The notes under the pieces: model-generated
What the model saw: the letters and a program-made list of their open reading frames with translations, nothing else
Told to the model about the DNA's origin: nothing
The model's database searches: none
Source of the DNA: Mesorhizobium sp. NBSH29
GTDB lineage: Bacteria > Pseudomonadota > Alphaproteobacteria > Rhizobiales > Rhizobiaceae
Direction of reading: 5' to 3'
Length of the DNA stretch: 64,000 bases
NCBI RefSeq assembly: GCF_015500055.1
Contig: NZ_CP045492.1
Location: 248,001 to 312,000, forward strand
Shown: positions 43,933-52,732 of the stretch, in pieces
Layout of the letters: every line of letters begins with the position of its first letter
Position numbering within the stretch: position 1 is the first letter of the stretch
Position numbers and translations under genes: made by a program

Positions 43933-46001
43933 GGGTTTCCTCCAGTCACAAGAAGCGCATCGGCGATGAAGGCGCCCTCGCCCTCAGCACATACGATTAG
44001 CGGGTTGATGTCGAGTTCGGCGATGCTTCCGGGGTCAGCCAGCGCAAAGGCGCCGATGCTGTGGATGGCGTCAATGGCAGCAGCAAGGTCAGCCTTCGGG
44101 CGACCTCTGAAGCCGTCGAGCAGCGGAAACAGTTTCAACCCGCGCAGCGTTGCCTCGATGTCTGAGCGGTTAGCCGGCAGAAGAAGCGTTGTGCTGTCCT
44201 GCAACAGCTCGACCAGCACACCGCCGCTGCCCACCGTCATCACCGGCCCGAAAAGCGGATCATGAACAATGCCGACGATGAGTTCTGCAACGGGGTGCTG
44301 CACCATTGCCTCTACATAAAGTCCGTGACCGAGGACGGCGAGATCGGAAGCCGCATGTTGAACGGCATTGGCGTCCCTGAGGTTGAGCCGTACAGCGCCA
44401 AGCTCGGACTTGTGGGCGAGCCCAAGCGCCTTCACTGCCACGGGATAGCCGATGGCGCTTGCAGCGGCGACCGCCAGTTCCACGGTCTCAGCGCGCCTGC
44501 CAGTGGGGACCGGCAGGCCGAACGCGGCAAACATGGATTTGGCTTGTGCTTCATCGGGAGACTGTTGCGCTAAGACCGCCCTCGCGGTGCCACCAGCAAC
44601 CGGCGGCGACACTTCCCTGCCCCACGCCCGCCCGATCATGGCAGCTGCTTCTACCGCATCCATGGCTTCCGCAATGCCAAGAATAGGCACGATTCCGCGC
44701 CGGAGCAGTTCTTCGGCATGCGCCTCTGGAATATTCTCGGCCATCGAGGTGACAATCGCCCCCTTCGCGTCATGCGCTTTCAGCGCCGCGTCGAAGGCGC
44801 TGACTGTCGGCCACCAGTCGGCGTCCGAACAGCGGTCGATTCGCGGGAAATCCAGAACCAGCAGGTTGAGGTCGAAACCACCGGATACCATCGCGCCGAA
44901 GGTCGCCGTCATCGCCGGCTGGTTGTTCCAGATATAGGTATTGTAGTCGAGCGGGTTGGCGACCGCGACCAGCGGCCCGAGTGCTTCACTGACCCGCATT
45001 TTATGAGCGTCCGTCAGCGCCGGGAAAAAGACACTTCGGCCCTCCGCGCTGTCAGCCATGACCGACGCCTCGCCACCCGAGCAGCTCATCGACGACAGCC
45101 GGGTGCCGGACAGCGGGCCGACCGCATGCAGCAATTTCAGCGTTTCCAGAAACGATGGAACGGTGTCTGCGCGCGCAATGCCCAGGCGCTTCAGGAAGGC
45201 CGAAGAAACAGCATCCGAGCCGGCCAGCGAAGCCGTATGCGAGACGGTCGCAGCCCGAGCCTGTTCGGAGCGGCCAACTTTCATGGCGACAATCGGTTTC
45301 TTCAACACGCGTGCTCGCGCCGCCAAAGCCTCAAAGCCCGACGCCGAATCAAAGCCCTCGATGTGAAGTCCCAGGCAGGAAACGCGCTCATCCTCAATCA
45401 GTCCGAGCGCCATTTCGGCAAGCCCGGTCTGTGCCTGGTTGCCCGCCGTCATCAGGAAAGCGACGGGTAGCCCTCGCGTCTGCATGGTCAGGTTACAGGC
45501 AATGTTGGAAGATTGGGTGATGATGGCCGCGCCGCGCGCACCTGGCGCCAGCCGCGCGCCTCCATGCTGGTCGGGCCACAACAACGCTCCGTCTGCGTAA
45601 TTGATCAGCCCGTAGCAATTAGGGCCAATAACCGGCATCGCGCCGGCCGCCTCTATCAGCGCATCCTGCAGCCGCGCACCATCCGCATCATAGCTGCCAG
45701 TCTCGGCAAAGCCTGCCGCAAAGCACACCGCTCCACCGGCACCGCGTTCGCGCAACTGTCGCACGACATCGATCGTGAGATTGCGATTGACGCCGATAAA
45801 CGTCGCATCCGGCGACCCCGGCAAGTCAGCCACCGACTTGTATGCCCTGACGCCTTCCACACTATCCTTTGTCGGGTGCACGACCCAGATGTCACCTGGA
45901 AAAGCCATTTTGAGCGTCTGCTTGACGACATTGGTTCCAAACCCGCCACCGCCGACTACGCAGATGGATTTTGGCCGAAGCAGGCGTTCCAGGCGGTTCA
46001 T
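43929..46001 (-). CDS. ADP-forming acyl-CoA synthetase (acetate-CoA ligase family, fused alpha-beta)
   Basis: 690 residues: CoA-binding Rossmann domain (~1-130, 'LLRPKSICVVGGGGFGTNVV'), succinyl-CoA-ligase-like domains with phospho-His region 'TVSHTASLAGSDAVSSAFLK', then an ATP-grasp domain (~480-690, 'GYPVAVKALGLAHKSELGAV', 'MVQHPVAELIVGIVHDPLFG'). The class makes CoA esters with ATP to ADP + Pi. In this operon it probably activates carnitine, gamma-butyrobetaine or crotonobetaine, a job done by the unrelated AMP-forming CaiC in enterobacteria. Both ends overlap neighbours by four bases. Confidence 0.85.
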   Translation of the reverse strand: MNRLERLLRPKSICVVGGGGFGTNVVKQTLKMAFPGDIWVVHPTKDSVEGVRAYKSVADLPGSPDATFIGVNRNLTIDVVRQLRERGAGGAVCFAAGFAETGSYDADGARLQDALIEAAGAMPVIGPNCYGLINYADGALLWPDQHGGARLAPGARGAAIITQSSNIACNLTMQTRGLPVAFLMTAGNQAQTGLAEMALGLIEDERVSCLGLHIEGFDSASGFEALAARARVLKKPIVAMKVGRSEQARAATVSHTASLAGSDAVSSAFLKRLGIARADTVPSFLETLKLLHAVGPLSGTRLSSMSCSGGEASVMADSAEGRSVFFPALTDAHKMRVSEALGPLVAVANPLDYNTYIWNNQPAMTATFGAMVSGGFDLNLLVLDFPRIDRCSDADWWPTVSAFDAALKAHDAKGAIVTSMAENIPEAHAEELLRRGIVPILGIAEAMDAVEAAAMIGRAWGREVSPPVAGGTARAVLAQQSPDEAQAKSMFAAFGLPVPTGRRAETVELAVAAASAIGYPVAVKALGLAHKSELGAVRLNLRDANAVQHAASDLAVLGHGLYVEAMVQHPVAELIVGIVHDPLFGPVMTVGSGGVLVELLQDSTTLLLPANRSDIEATLRGLKLFPLLDGFRGRPKADLAAAIDAIHSIGAFALADPGSIAELDINPLIVCAEGEGAFIADALLVTGGNP

Positions 46002-46732
46002 GCGGTGCTCTCAGCAGCGATAATGGGGTAGTCGACACGGTTCGAAATCAAATTCTCAATCTCGGCGGCATAGGCAACGGTTGCCTCAATGCCTTTCGGG
46101 CCGAGCCCGTAGACGCCAGTTCCGATACGCTCGAACCAGGCATAGTGATTGTCCGCCATCAGCCGGCGCGCATGGCCGATCCGGGTCGCCTTGGCGACGA
46201 CGGACGCCTTGCTTGGCCCGTGCTCGGCCAGCATCCGCAGACACACCAGCGCTTCCTGGCGATACGCGGTGATGAGGTTGCGGCGCGTCGAGCCGCCGGT
46301 ATTCGGATCACCAACCAGCCGGGCAAATTCGCGCAACAAACGTGTTCTGCGCGGCTTGGATTGCCGCGGCTTGTAGGGCGCGGGGTCGCAATGGACTTCC
46401 ACAAATCCGTCCGACAGCCTCACGGTGATGAGGCCAAGACCAAGTCGCCGGCACAAGCTTTTGTTTCCGGCGAGCGCAGTCATCGATGCCCGTCCCGACC
46501 CACGCGGCACAGCGACATAGACGGTATCGCAAATCGCCTGGCGGTCGATGGCCTGATGCAAAAGAGAAAGCGAAAATCCCGTCTTCAGTTCAACGATCAC
46601 CGGCTCGTCCCCGTCGCGAACTCCCACGACATCGACGGCGCCGACCTCGCCCTTGACCATATAGCCCTGCCCTTCAAGCAACCGCTTGATGGGCATATAG
46701 AGATCAATCTCGCGAATAGCGGCTTTGGTCAT
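45998..46732 (-). CDS. DUF2161 protein with PD-(D/E)XK nuclease-like fold
   Basis: 244 residues. The N-terminal ~60 residues show a PD-(D/E)XK arrangement: 'VKGEVGAVDVVGVRDGDEPV' supplies the Asp and 'IVELKTGFS' the E-x-K pair. The remainder is basic ('RQSKPRRTRLLREFARL') and ends in a winged-helix-like region ('SKASVVAKATRIGHARRLMA'). DUF2161 is annotated as phosphodiesterase/nuclease-like with no known role. It is coupled (ATGA) to the CoA ligase and 9 bases after the acyl-CoA dehydrogenase, an odd place for a nuclease. Confidence 0.8.
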   Translation of the reverse strand: MTKAAIREIDLYMPIKRLLEGQGYMVKGEVGAVDVVGVRDGDEPVIVELKTGFSLSLLHQAIDRQAICDTVYVAVPRGSGRASMTALAGNKSLCRRLGLGLITVRLSDGFVEVHCDPAPYKPRQSKPRRTRLLREFARLVGDPNTGGSTRRNLITAYRQEALVCLRMLAEHGPSKASVVAKATRIGHARRLMADNHYAWFERIGTGVYGLGPKGIEATVAYAAEIENLISNRVDYPIIAAESTA

Positions 46733-46741
46733 GCAGCCAGT

Positions 46742-47905
46742 CTATCCACCCACAGCCCGCAAAAGCGCTCGCGAAATGATGTGGCGCTGGATTTCGCTGG
46801 TGCCTTCCCAGATGCGTTCCACCCGCGCATCGCGCCAGATGCGCTCGAGCGGCAGATCGTCCATCAGCCCCATGCCACCATGAATCTGGATTGCCTCGTC
46901 GGCGATGAAAGCAAGCACCTCGGTCGCCTTCAGCTTGGCCATCGCCATGTCTTCATCGGTGACGCTGCCTTGGTCATATTTCCAACCGGCTTCCATCACC
47001 AGCAGATTGGCAGCCTTAAGTTCGGTTGCCATGTCGGCCAGCTTGAACGAAACGCCCTGGAATTTGCCGATCTGCTGGCCGAACTGTTGGCGCTCGGCAG
47101 CGTAGGAGATGGACAGATCAAGCGCCCGCTCGGCACGGCCGAGACAGGTGGCACCCACCTGCAGCCGCGTTGCACCAAGCCAGGAATTGGCAACCTCGAA
47201 CCCCTTGTGGACCTCGCCCAGAACCTGGGAAGCCGGCAGCCGGCAATCGTCGAATTCAAGGATTGAGTTGGTGTAGCCGCGATGTGAGACATTGCGATAG
47301 CCATCGCGCACGGAAAAGCCCGGCGTACCCTTGTCGACGAAGAAGGCAGTGATTTTCTTGCGTTTGCCGCGCGGCGTCTCCTCCTCGCCCGATGCCATGA
47401 AGACGATGGCGAAATCGGCGATGTCGGCATGGCTGATGAAATGCTTGGTGCCGTTCAGGATGAAGTCGCTGCCATCCTGGACCGCACTTGCCTTCATCCC
47501 GCGCAAATCCGAACCCGCACCGGGTTCTGTCATTGCCAGGCAGTCGGATTTTTCACCGCGGATACACGGGAACAAATATTTCTCCCGCTGCTCCTGCGTG
47601 CCGGCCAAAAGAATGTTGGAGGGTCGCGCGACGCAGGTCCAGTGCAAAGCATAGTTGGCCCGGCCAAGTTCCTTTTCGTAAAGCAGCCAGGTCAGCGTAT
47701 CGAGGCCGGCACCACCGACATCCTCGGGCATATTGGCCGCATAGAGCCCGGCTGCAATCGCCTTGGCTTTTATCTCGGCGACAAGTTCCGGCCGCAGATG
47801 TCCAGTGCGCTCTACTTCCGCCTCATGCGGATAGAGCTCTGCCTCGACAAAGGCGCGTGTGGTCTCGACGATGAGGTTCTGTTCCTCGGTGAGGCCGAAA
47901 TTCAT
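46742..47905 (-). CDS. Acyl-CoA dehydrogenase, probably gamma-butyrobetainyl/crotonobetainyl-CoA type
   Basis: 387 residues, normal length for soluble FAD acyl-CoA dehydrogenases. 'CLAMTEPGAGSDLRGMKASA', 'GTKHFISHADIADFAIVF', 'HGGMGLMDDLPLERIWRDAR' and 'RIWEGTSEIQRHIISRALL' are family motifs; the last contains the usual catalytic-Glu region. Position with CaiD and carnitine dehydrogenase suggests oxidation of gamma-butyrobetainyl-CoA to crotonobetainyl-CoA. ATG 47905 has GGGGGAG upstream. The 88 bases before it (47906-47993) hold a GC-rich dyad. Confidence 0.9.
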   Translation of the reverse strand: MNFGLTEEQNLIVETTRAFVEAELYPHEAEVERTGHLRPELVAEIKAKAIAAGLYAANMPEDVGGAGLDTLTWLLYEKELGRANYALHWTCVARPSNILLAGTQEQREKYLFPCIRGEKSDCLAMTEPGAGSDLRGMKASAVQDGSDFILNGTKHFISHADIADFAIVFMASGEEETPRGKRKKITAFFVDKGTPGFSVRDGYRNVSHRGYTNSILEFDDCRLPASQVLGEVHKGFEVANSWLGATRLQVGATCLGRAERALDLSISYAAERQQFGQQIGKFQGVSFKLADMATELKAANLLVMEAGWKYDQGSVTDEDMAMAKLKATEVLAFIADEAIQIHGGMGLMDDLPLERIWRDARVERIWEGTSEIQRHIISRALLRAVGG

Positions 47906-47993
47906 GACGCACTCCCCCAGTTAAAAGGGCGCGCACCCCCTTCTCCGCCTCGCGTCGCTCGGCCGAAGGGCCGGAGAGGAGACTTTCCGACCT

Positions 47994-49049
47994 TCACGCC
48001 CGCACCTTCTTCTTCTTCAAAGCCTTTGCCTTGGCCGCAGCCGGCGACACTTTGGCGCCAACACCGAGCCGCTTCACATAATCCTTGTGCAGCGCGCCGG
48101 CGCCCCAGCCCTTACCTTTGTTTTCCTTCGATAGCGCTTCCATGATGGCGACCAGATTGTTGTCGCGGATTTTTTCCAGTTCGCGGATTGACCATTGGCC
48201 GGACTGTTCATCCGATTGCGTCGCGATCAGGTCCACCAGCTCGTCGTTGAATTCCGGCACATCTGTGAGTTTTGTCCATGGCCATTGCAGGCAGGGTCCG
48301 AACTGCGCCATGAAATGCCGCATGCCGGCCTCGCCGCCGGCAACGCGATAGACCTGGAACATTCCCATCTGCGCCCAGCGCAGGCCGAAGCCATAGCGCA
48401 TGATATCATCGAGTTCCTCGACCGTGCAGATGCCGTCCTTAATCAGCCACAGCGCCTCGCGCCACATGGCTTCGAGAAGGCGGTCACCGACAAAGGCCTC
48501 GATCTCCTTGCGGATCACCACCGGCTTCATTCCGATCTCGGTGTAGCATTCACGTGCAAGCTCAATCGCCTCGTCCCAGGTCTGCTCGCCGCCAACGATC
48601 TCGACAATTGGCAGCAGGTAGACCGGATTGTACGGATGGCCGACTACCAGGCGCTCTGGATGTTTTTTCATCGCCACCTGCATGTCGGTCGGCTTGATGC
48701 CGGAGGTCGACGAGCCGACTATGGCGCTGGATGGCGCATGTAGATCGATCTCGGCAAGCACCTTGTGCTTCAGCTCCAAACGCTCGGGCACGCTTTCCTG
48801 GATGAAGTCGGCCTCACGGACGGCCTCTTCAATCGTCGCGGCATAGGAAATCTTCCCTTCCTTCGGCAGGCCTGCAGTGGCCAGGCGCTTATAGGCGCGG
48901 CGTGCGCCCTTCATCACTTCATCGACCTTGCGCTTGGCCTCCGGGTCGGGATCGAACACCGAAACGTCGATACCGTTCAGCACCAGCCGCGCCACCCATC
49001 CGGCACCGATAACACCGCCGCCGATACAGGCTGCCTTGTGAATTGCCAT
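47994..49049 (-). CDS. lcdH: L-carnitine 3-dehydrogenase (3-hydroxyacyl-CoA dehydrogenase family)
   Basis: 351 residues, ATG 49049 with GGAGGGG six bases upstream. The NAD site is AACIGGGVIGAGWVARL; 'SSTSGIKPTDMQVAM' and 'VGHPYNPVYLLPIVEIVGGE' are diagnostic of carnitine 3-dehydrogenases. It oxidises L-carnitine to 3-dehydrocarnitine. In many rhizobia the enzyme is fused to a thioesterase domain; here that domain is absent and the chain ends in a lysine-rich tail (AKALKKKKVRA). The tail is longer than in the ~320-residue Pseudomonas enzyme. Confidence 0.92.
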   Translation of the reverse strand: MAIHKAACIGGGVIGAGWVARLVLNGIDVSVFDPDPEAKRKVDEVMKGARRAYKRLATAGLPKEGKISYAATIEEAVREADFIQESVPERLELKHKVLAEIDLHAPSSAIVGSSTSGIKPTDMQVAMKKHPERLVVGHPYNPVYLLPIVEIVGGEQTWDEAIELARECYTEIGMKPVVIRKEIEAFVGDRLLEAMWREALWLIKDGICTVEELDDIMRYGFGLRWAQMGMFQVYRVAGGEAGMRHFMAQFGPCLQWPWTKLTDVPEFNDELVDLIATQSDEQSGQWSIRELEKIRDNNLVAIMEALSKENKGKGWGAGALHKDYVKRLGVGAKVSPAAAKAKALKKKKVRA

Positions 49050-49082
49050 TGTTTTCCCCTCCGGCGCTTCTGCGCGAAATGT

Positions 49083-50000
49083 TTATACCGCGAGCGGCGC
49101 CCGCTTCGTAAGATTGAGTTTTTTACGGACGTCTTCAGGTCCGATCACGCGCGCGCCCATGTTCTCGACGATGGTAACGGCACGCTCCACCAGTTGGGCG
49201 TTGGTGGCGAGCACGCCCTTATCGAGCCAAAGATTGTCTTCGAGGCCGACCCGCACATTGCCGCCGGCCAACACTGACGCGGCCACGTAAGCCATCTCGT
49301 TGCGCCCAAGCGCAAAAGCCGACCATGTCCAGTCCGCAGGCACATTGTTGACCATCGCCATAAAGGTGTTGAGATCGTCGGGTGCTCCCCATGGCACCCC
49401 CATGCATAGCTGCACCAAAGCGTCTGGCTTTAGCACGCCCTCGGAGACCAGCTGTTTGGCAAACCACAAATGCCCGGTGTCGAACGCCTCGATCTCCGGC
49501 TTCACGCCAAGCTCGGTCATCATGCCGCCCATGGCACGCAGCATACCGGGCGTGTTGGTCATCACATAGTCGGCTTCGGCAAAGTTCATGGTGCCGCAGT
49601 CAAGCGTGCAGATTTCCGGCAGACACTGGCGAATGTGCTCCATCCGGTTAGCCGCACTGCCCATATCCGTGCCTTTTTCGTTCAGCGGCAATGGCTTGTC
49701 CGGCGGTCCGAACACCATATCGCCGCCCATCCCGGCTGTGAGGTTAAGCACCACATCGACACCCGCATCACGGACGCGCTCGGTCACCTCGCGGTAAAGC
49801 GCCACGTCGCGTCGGGGCGCGCCGCTTTCGGCGTCGCGCACATGGCAGTGAACGATGGCAGCGCCAGCCTTGGCCGCATCTATGGCAGAATCGGCAATCT
49901 GCTTTGGCGAGCGTGGCACATGCGGGCTGCGGTCCTGGGTCCCGCCCGAACCTGTCACCGCACAGGTGATGAATACGTCGCGGTTCATGGCAAGTGGCAT
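49083..50000 (-). CDS. BKACE-family beta-keto acid cleavage enzyme (3-dehydrocarnitine)
   Basis: 305 residues, ATG 50000 with GGAGGACAT upstream. 'VFITCAVTGSGGTQDRSPHV' at the start, the zinc ligands in 'AAIVHCHVRDAESGAP', 'VVLNLTAGMGG' and 'GNVRVGLEDNLWLDKGVLA' are BKACE hallmarks. With carnitine dehydrogenase next to it, the expected reaction is dehydrocarnitine + acetyl-CoA to betainyl-CoA + acetoacetate. It is the first gene of the operon and divergent from the GlxA-type regulator. Confidence 0.92.
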   Translation of the reverse strand: MPLAMNRDVFITCAVTGSGGTQDRSPHVPRSPKQIADSAIDAAKAGAAIVHCHVRDAESGAPRRDVALYREVTERVRDAGVDVVLNLTAGMGGDMVFGPPDKPLPLNEKGTDMGSAANRMEHIRQCLPEICTLDCGTMNFAEADYVMTNTPGMLRAMGGMMTELGVKPEIEAFDTGHLWFAKQLVSEGVLKPDALVQLCMGVPWGAPDDLNTFMAMVNNVPADWTWSAFALGRNEMAYVAASVLAGGNVRVGLEDNLWLDKGVLATNAQLVERAVTIVENMGARVIGPEDVRKKLNLTKRAPLAV

Positions 50001-50044
50001 CGCATGTCCTCCAATAGCAATTCACCCAATGATGACCGGATGAT

Positions 50045-50060
50045 TGCAAAACGCTTTGCA
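50045..50060. promoter_or_regulatory. Dyad in the carnitine operon / GlxA-regulator promoter
   Basis: TGCAAA-ACGC-TTTGCA, perfect six-base arms, in the 78-base gap between BKACE (starts 50000) and the regulator (starts 50079). It is well placed to be a target of the divergent AraC-type regulator for both directions. Inferred from symmetry and position. Confidence 0.5.
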
Positions 50061-50078
50061 TTTTGAGAATGTTTCTTG

Positions 50079-51056
50079 ATGAAAAGCGAAGCACTCTCCA
50101 TCTTTCGTGAAGAACATGCGCCATTGACCGTTACGCTGCTCGTTCTGTCAGGCTCGTCGCTGATGTGCGTGGCCTCGACGGTCGATCCGTTGCGCGCCGC
50201 TAACCGGATTGCAGGCCGGACCGCCTTCGACTGGAAGATCGTTTCGCCAGATGGCGCTCCACCGATCACTACCAGCGGCCTGCCGATCGCTGTCACCGGT
50301 CGTTTCGACCCAGATGAAAAAACCGGGATGCTGGTAGCGGTCGGCGGATTTGGTACCCGCGATGCTGCCGTGCCCGGCTTGCTGGCTGGTGTCAGGCGGG
50401 CGGCAAAGGCAGCCCGAGCATGCGGCGGCGTGGAGGCCGGCACCTGGCTTCTTGCCCGCGCGGGCCTTCTGGATGGTCGAAGCGCCACGACCCATTGGGA
50501 GGATATGGAGGATTTTGCATCAGCCTTCCCCGGCACCGATGTTAGGCCAGACCGATACGTCGTCGACGGGCCTGTTTTCACCACCGGCGGGGCTTCGCCA
50601 ACCTTCGACCTAATGCTGCACCTCATCCGCACACGGCTGGGCATGGCAGTCGCGCTCGATGTCGCCAGTGTGTTTATTTACGACCAGGCCAAGGCCGCGA
50701 CTGATGCGCAACCATTGGTCTCGCTCGGCCGCCTCGATGGCTATGACCCGCGGCTCGCGCAGGCTATTCGCATCATGGAAACCCACGTCGATAAACCGCT
50801 GACGATATCGGCGATTGCAAGGCGTACAGGCGTCACCGCCCGCACTCTGGAACTGATCTTCAAAGCCTCGATCGGCGAGACGCCAGGCGCCTATTATCTG
50901 AGGTTGCGGCTCAACGCGGCGCGCCGGCTGGTGCTGGATACGCGCGTGCCAATGGCGGAAATCGCTGAGCGCGCCGGGTTTTCCTCGGCAGCCACATTTT
51001 CACGCGCATTTTCCAGAACGTTCGGCCAGCCGCCAGTACGGCTGAGGCGCAGATAA
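50079..51056 (+). CDS. GlxA-family (DJ-1/PfpI + AraC) transcriptional activator, CdhR-like
   Basis: 325 residues from ATG 50079 (TTG 50076 is the only upstream alternative). An N-terminal class-I-amidotransferase-like sensor (~10-180; 'ARACGGVEAGTWLLARAGLL' at the nucleophile elbow, where the catalytic Cys is not in place) is followed by AraC helices (~225-320; 'PLTISAIARRTGVTARTLEL', 'EIAERAGFSSAATFSRAFSR'). CdhR, the carnitine dehydrogenase activator of Pseudomonas, has this architecture. Divergence from the BKACE-lcdH operon supports the same role here. Confidence 0.9.
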   Translation: MKSEALSIFREEHAPLTVTLLVLSGSSLMCVASTVDPLRAANRIAGRTAFDWKIVSPDGAPPITTSGLPIAVTGRFDPDEKTGMLVAVGGFGTRDAAVPGLLAGVRRAAKAARACGGVEAGTWLLARAGLLDGRSATTHWEDMEDFASAFPGTDVRPDRYVVDGPVFTTGGASPTFDLMLHLIRTRLGMAVALDVASVFIYDQAKAATDAQPLVSLGRLDGYDPRLAQAIRIMETHVDKPLTISAIARRTGVTARTLELIFKASIGETPGAYYLRLRLNAARRLVLDTRVPMAEIAERAGFSSAATFSRAFSRTFGQPPVRLRRR

Positions 51057-51065
51057 GCCGGCCAG

Positions 51066-51266
51066 TCAGGCAGCCTGTTCATGGCCGTCAAGCTCGGCGC
51101 GCATACGTTGGGCAAGCTTAGATTGAACGAGCTGCGCGATGGCCCGATCAACGGTATCTTCTTCGTCGCCCTCCGGTACAGCAAAGAGAAGATCGACGAT
51201 CGAATCATTGGCAAGGCTCGGCATCAGGGAGACGCCGAGACGGTGATCGTTTTCGCTCTTTGCCAT
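51066..51266 (-). CDS. Small hypothetical protein
   Basis: 66 residues from ATG 51266 (MAKSENDHRLGVSLM), with GGAGG nine bases upstream; the longer frame to 51350 runs through the hairpin and lacks a start signal. It is acidic in the middle ('FAVPEGDEEDTVDRAI') and helical at the end ('LVQSKLAQRMRAELDGHE'). No signal peptide, membrane segment or recognised domain. It converges with the GlxA-type gene (9 bases between stops). Confidence 0.5.
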   Translation of the reverse strand: MAKSENDHRLGVSLMPSLANDSIVDLLFAVPEGDEEDTVDRAIAQLVQSKLAQRMRAELDGHEQAA

Positions 51267-51312
51267 GGCCGAAGCCTCCACTTGGTTGCATCTGCGTGAG
51301 GCCAAGAGATGA

Positions 51313-51349
51313 TGCCCCGACGCGGCTTTGTAAGGGCCGGATCGGGGCA
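51313..51349 (-). terminator. Hairpin after xylA
   Basis: TGCCCCGA (51313-51320) / TCGGGGCA (51342-51349), with an inner stem CGGC (51323-51326) / GCCG (51336-51339). It is 58 bases after the xylA stop on the minus strand. There is no T-run, so it may terminate with Rho or protect the 3' end. Confidence 0.4.
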
Positions 51350-51406
51350 ATAGGATGGCAGGCTGATGAACCTTTTGTAACAGTTTCTCAGCCGGCGAAT
51401 TGATAG

Positions 51407-52732
51407 TCAGACGTATCGGTTGACCACGTTCTCCAAAAATTCCTGGCGGCCAGATTTCGGCTTCGGATCAATTTTCTCAGAGATCACGCGGGCGGCGATG
51501 TCCTCAAGCTTGGCGCCTTTGGAAAGCATGGCCCGCGCCTCCGGCTTCTCCCAATCGGCATAGCGTTCGGCAAGCGGTCCCGAAAGCGCCTTGTCCTCGA
51601 CCATCTGGGCAGCTGCCTTGAGCCCCCGCGCGCAGCAATCCATACCGCCAATATGCGCGATCAGCATATCCTGCGGGTCGAGCGACTGGCGGCGCAGCTT
51701 GGCGTCGAAATTGGTGCCGCCGGTGGAGAAGCCGCCCGCCTGCAACACCTGATAATAGGCAAGCGCCATTTCGGGCACATTGTTTGGGAACTGATCGGTA
51801 TCCCAGCCCGACTGGTAATCATTTCTGTTCATATCAATGGAACCAAAAATGCCCAACGCACTGGCCAGTGCCAGTTCATGCTCGAAGGAGTGTCCAGCAA
51901 GGATGGCATGCCCCTGCTCGATATTGACCTTGACCTCGTTCTCCAGCCCGAAGCGCTTGAGGAAACCGTAGACGGTCGCGACATCATAATCATACTGATG
52001 CTTGGTGGGTTCTTGCGGCTTGGGTTCGATCAGGATCGCGCCCTCAAAGCCGATGCGGTGCTTGTAGTCGACCACCATCTGCAGGAAGCGCCCGGCCTGC
52101 TCCTGCTCGCGACCGATATCGGTGTTGAGCAACGTCTCATAACCTTCCCGGCCACCCCAAAGAACATAGTTCTCGCCGCCAAGGCGCTTGGTGACATCCA
52201 TGCAGGATTTCACCGTCGCGGCAGCGTAGGCAAAGACATCCGGGTCCGGATTGGTGGCGGCACCCGCCATATAGCGGCGATGGGAAAAGAGATTGGCCGT
52301 GCCCCAAAGAAGCTTGATGCCGGTCTCTTCCATCTTGCTGGCGAAATAATCGGCCACTTCATCAAGCCGCGCCGCGCTCTCGGCAAAGTCGCGGCCTTCG
52401 GGCCGCACGTCAGCATCGTGGAAGCAATAATAAGGCGTGCCGAGCAACGCGAACATCTCGAACGCGGCATCAGCCTTCTTCCTCGCCAGAGCCATCGTGT
52501 CCGTTTCGCCGGCACCGGGGAACCAGGGACGCTCAAAGGTTTGGCCCCCGAACGGATCGCCGCCCGGCCATGCGAAGGAATGCCAGTAGGCAACCGCAAA
52601 GCGCAGATGGTCTTCCATCTTTTTGCCGGCAACGACTTCCTCGGGATTGTAAAACCGGTAGGCGAGCGGATTTTTGCTGTCCGCGCCCTCAAATTTGATC
52701 GGCTTGATATCGCCGAAGAATCCAGTGCTCAC
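51407..52732 (-). CDS. xylA: Xylose isomerase
   Basis: 441 residues, class II length. Active-site His/Asp in '[16 protein letters not shown]', metal ligands in '[20 protein letters not shown]', '[20 protein letters not shown]' and '[20 protein letters not shown]', and '[18 protein letters not shown]' are all intact. It converts D-xylose to D-xylulose in the cytoplasm. The start overlaps the xylB stop by four bases. No xylose transporter or XylR-type regulator is adjacent. Confidence 0.97.
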   Translation of the reverse strand: MSTGFFGDIKPIKFEGADSKNPLAYRFYNPEEVVAGKKMEDHLRFAVAYWHSFAWPGGDPFGGQTFERPWFPGAGETDTMALARKKADAAFEMFALLGTPYYCFHDADVRPEGRDFAESAARLDEVADYFASKMEETGIKLLWGTANLFSHRRYMAGAATNPDPDVFAYAAATVKSCMDVTKRLGGENYVLWGGREGYETLLNTDIGREQEQAGRFLQMVVDYKHRIGFEGAILIEPKPQEPTKHQYDYDVATVYGFLKRFGLENEVKVNIEQGHAILAGHSFEHELALASALGIFGSIDMNRNDYQSGWDTDQFPNNVPEMALAYYQVLQAGGFSTGGTNFDAKLRRQSLDPQDMLIAHIGGMDCCARGLKAAAQMVEDKALSGPLAERYADWEKPEARAMLSKGAKLEDIAARVISEKIDPKPKSGRQEFLENVVNRYV

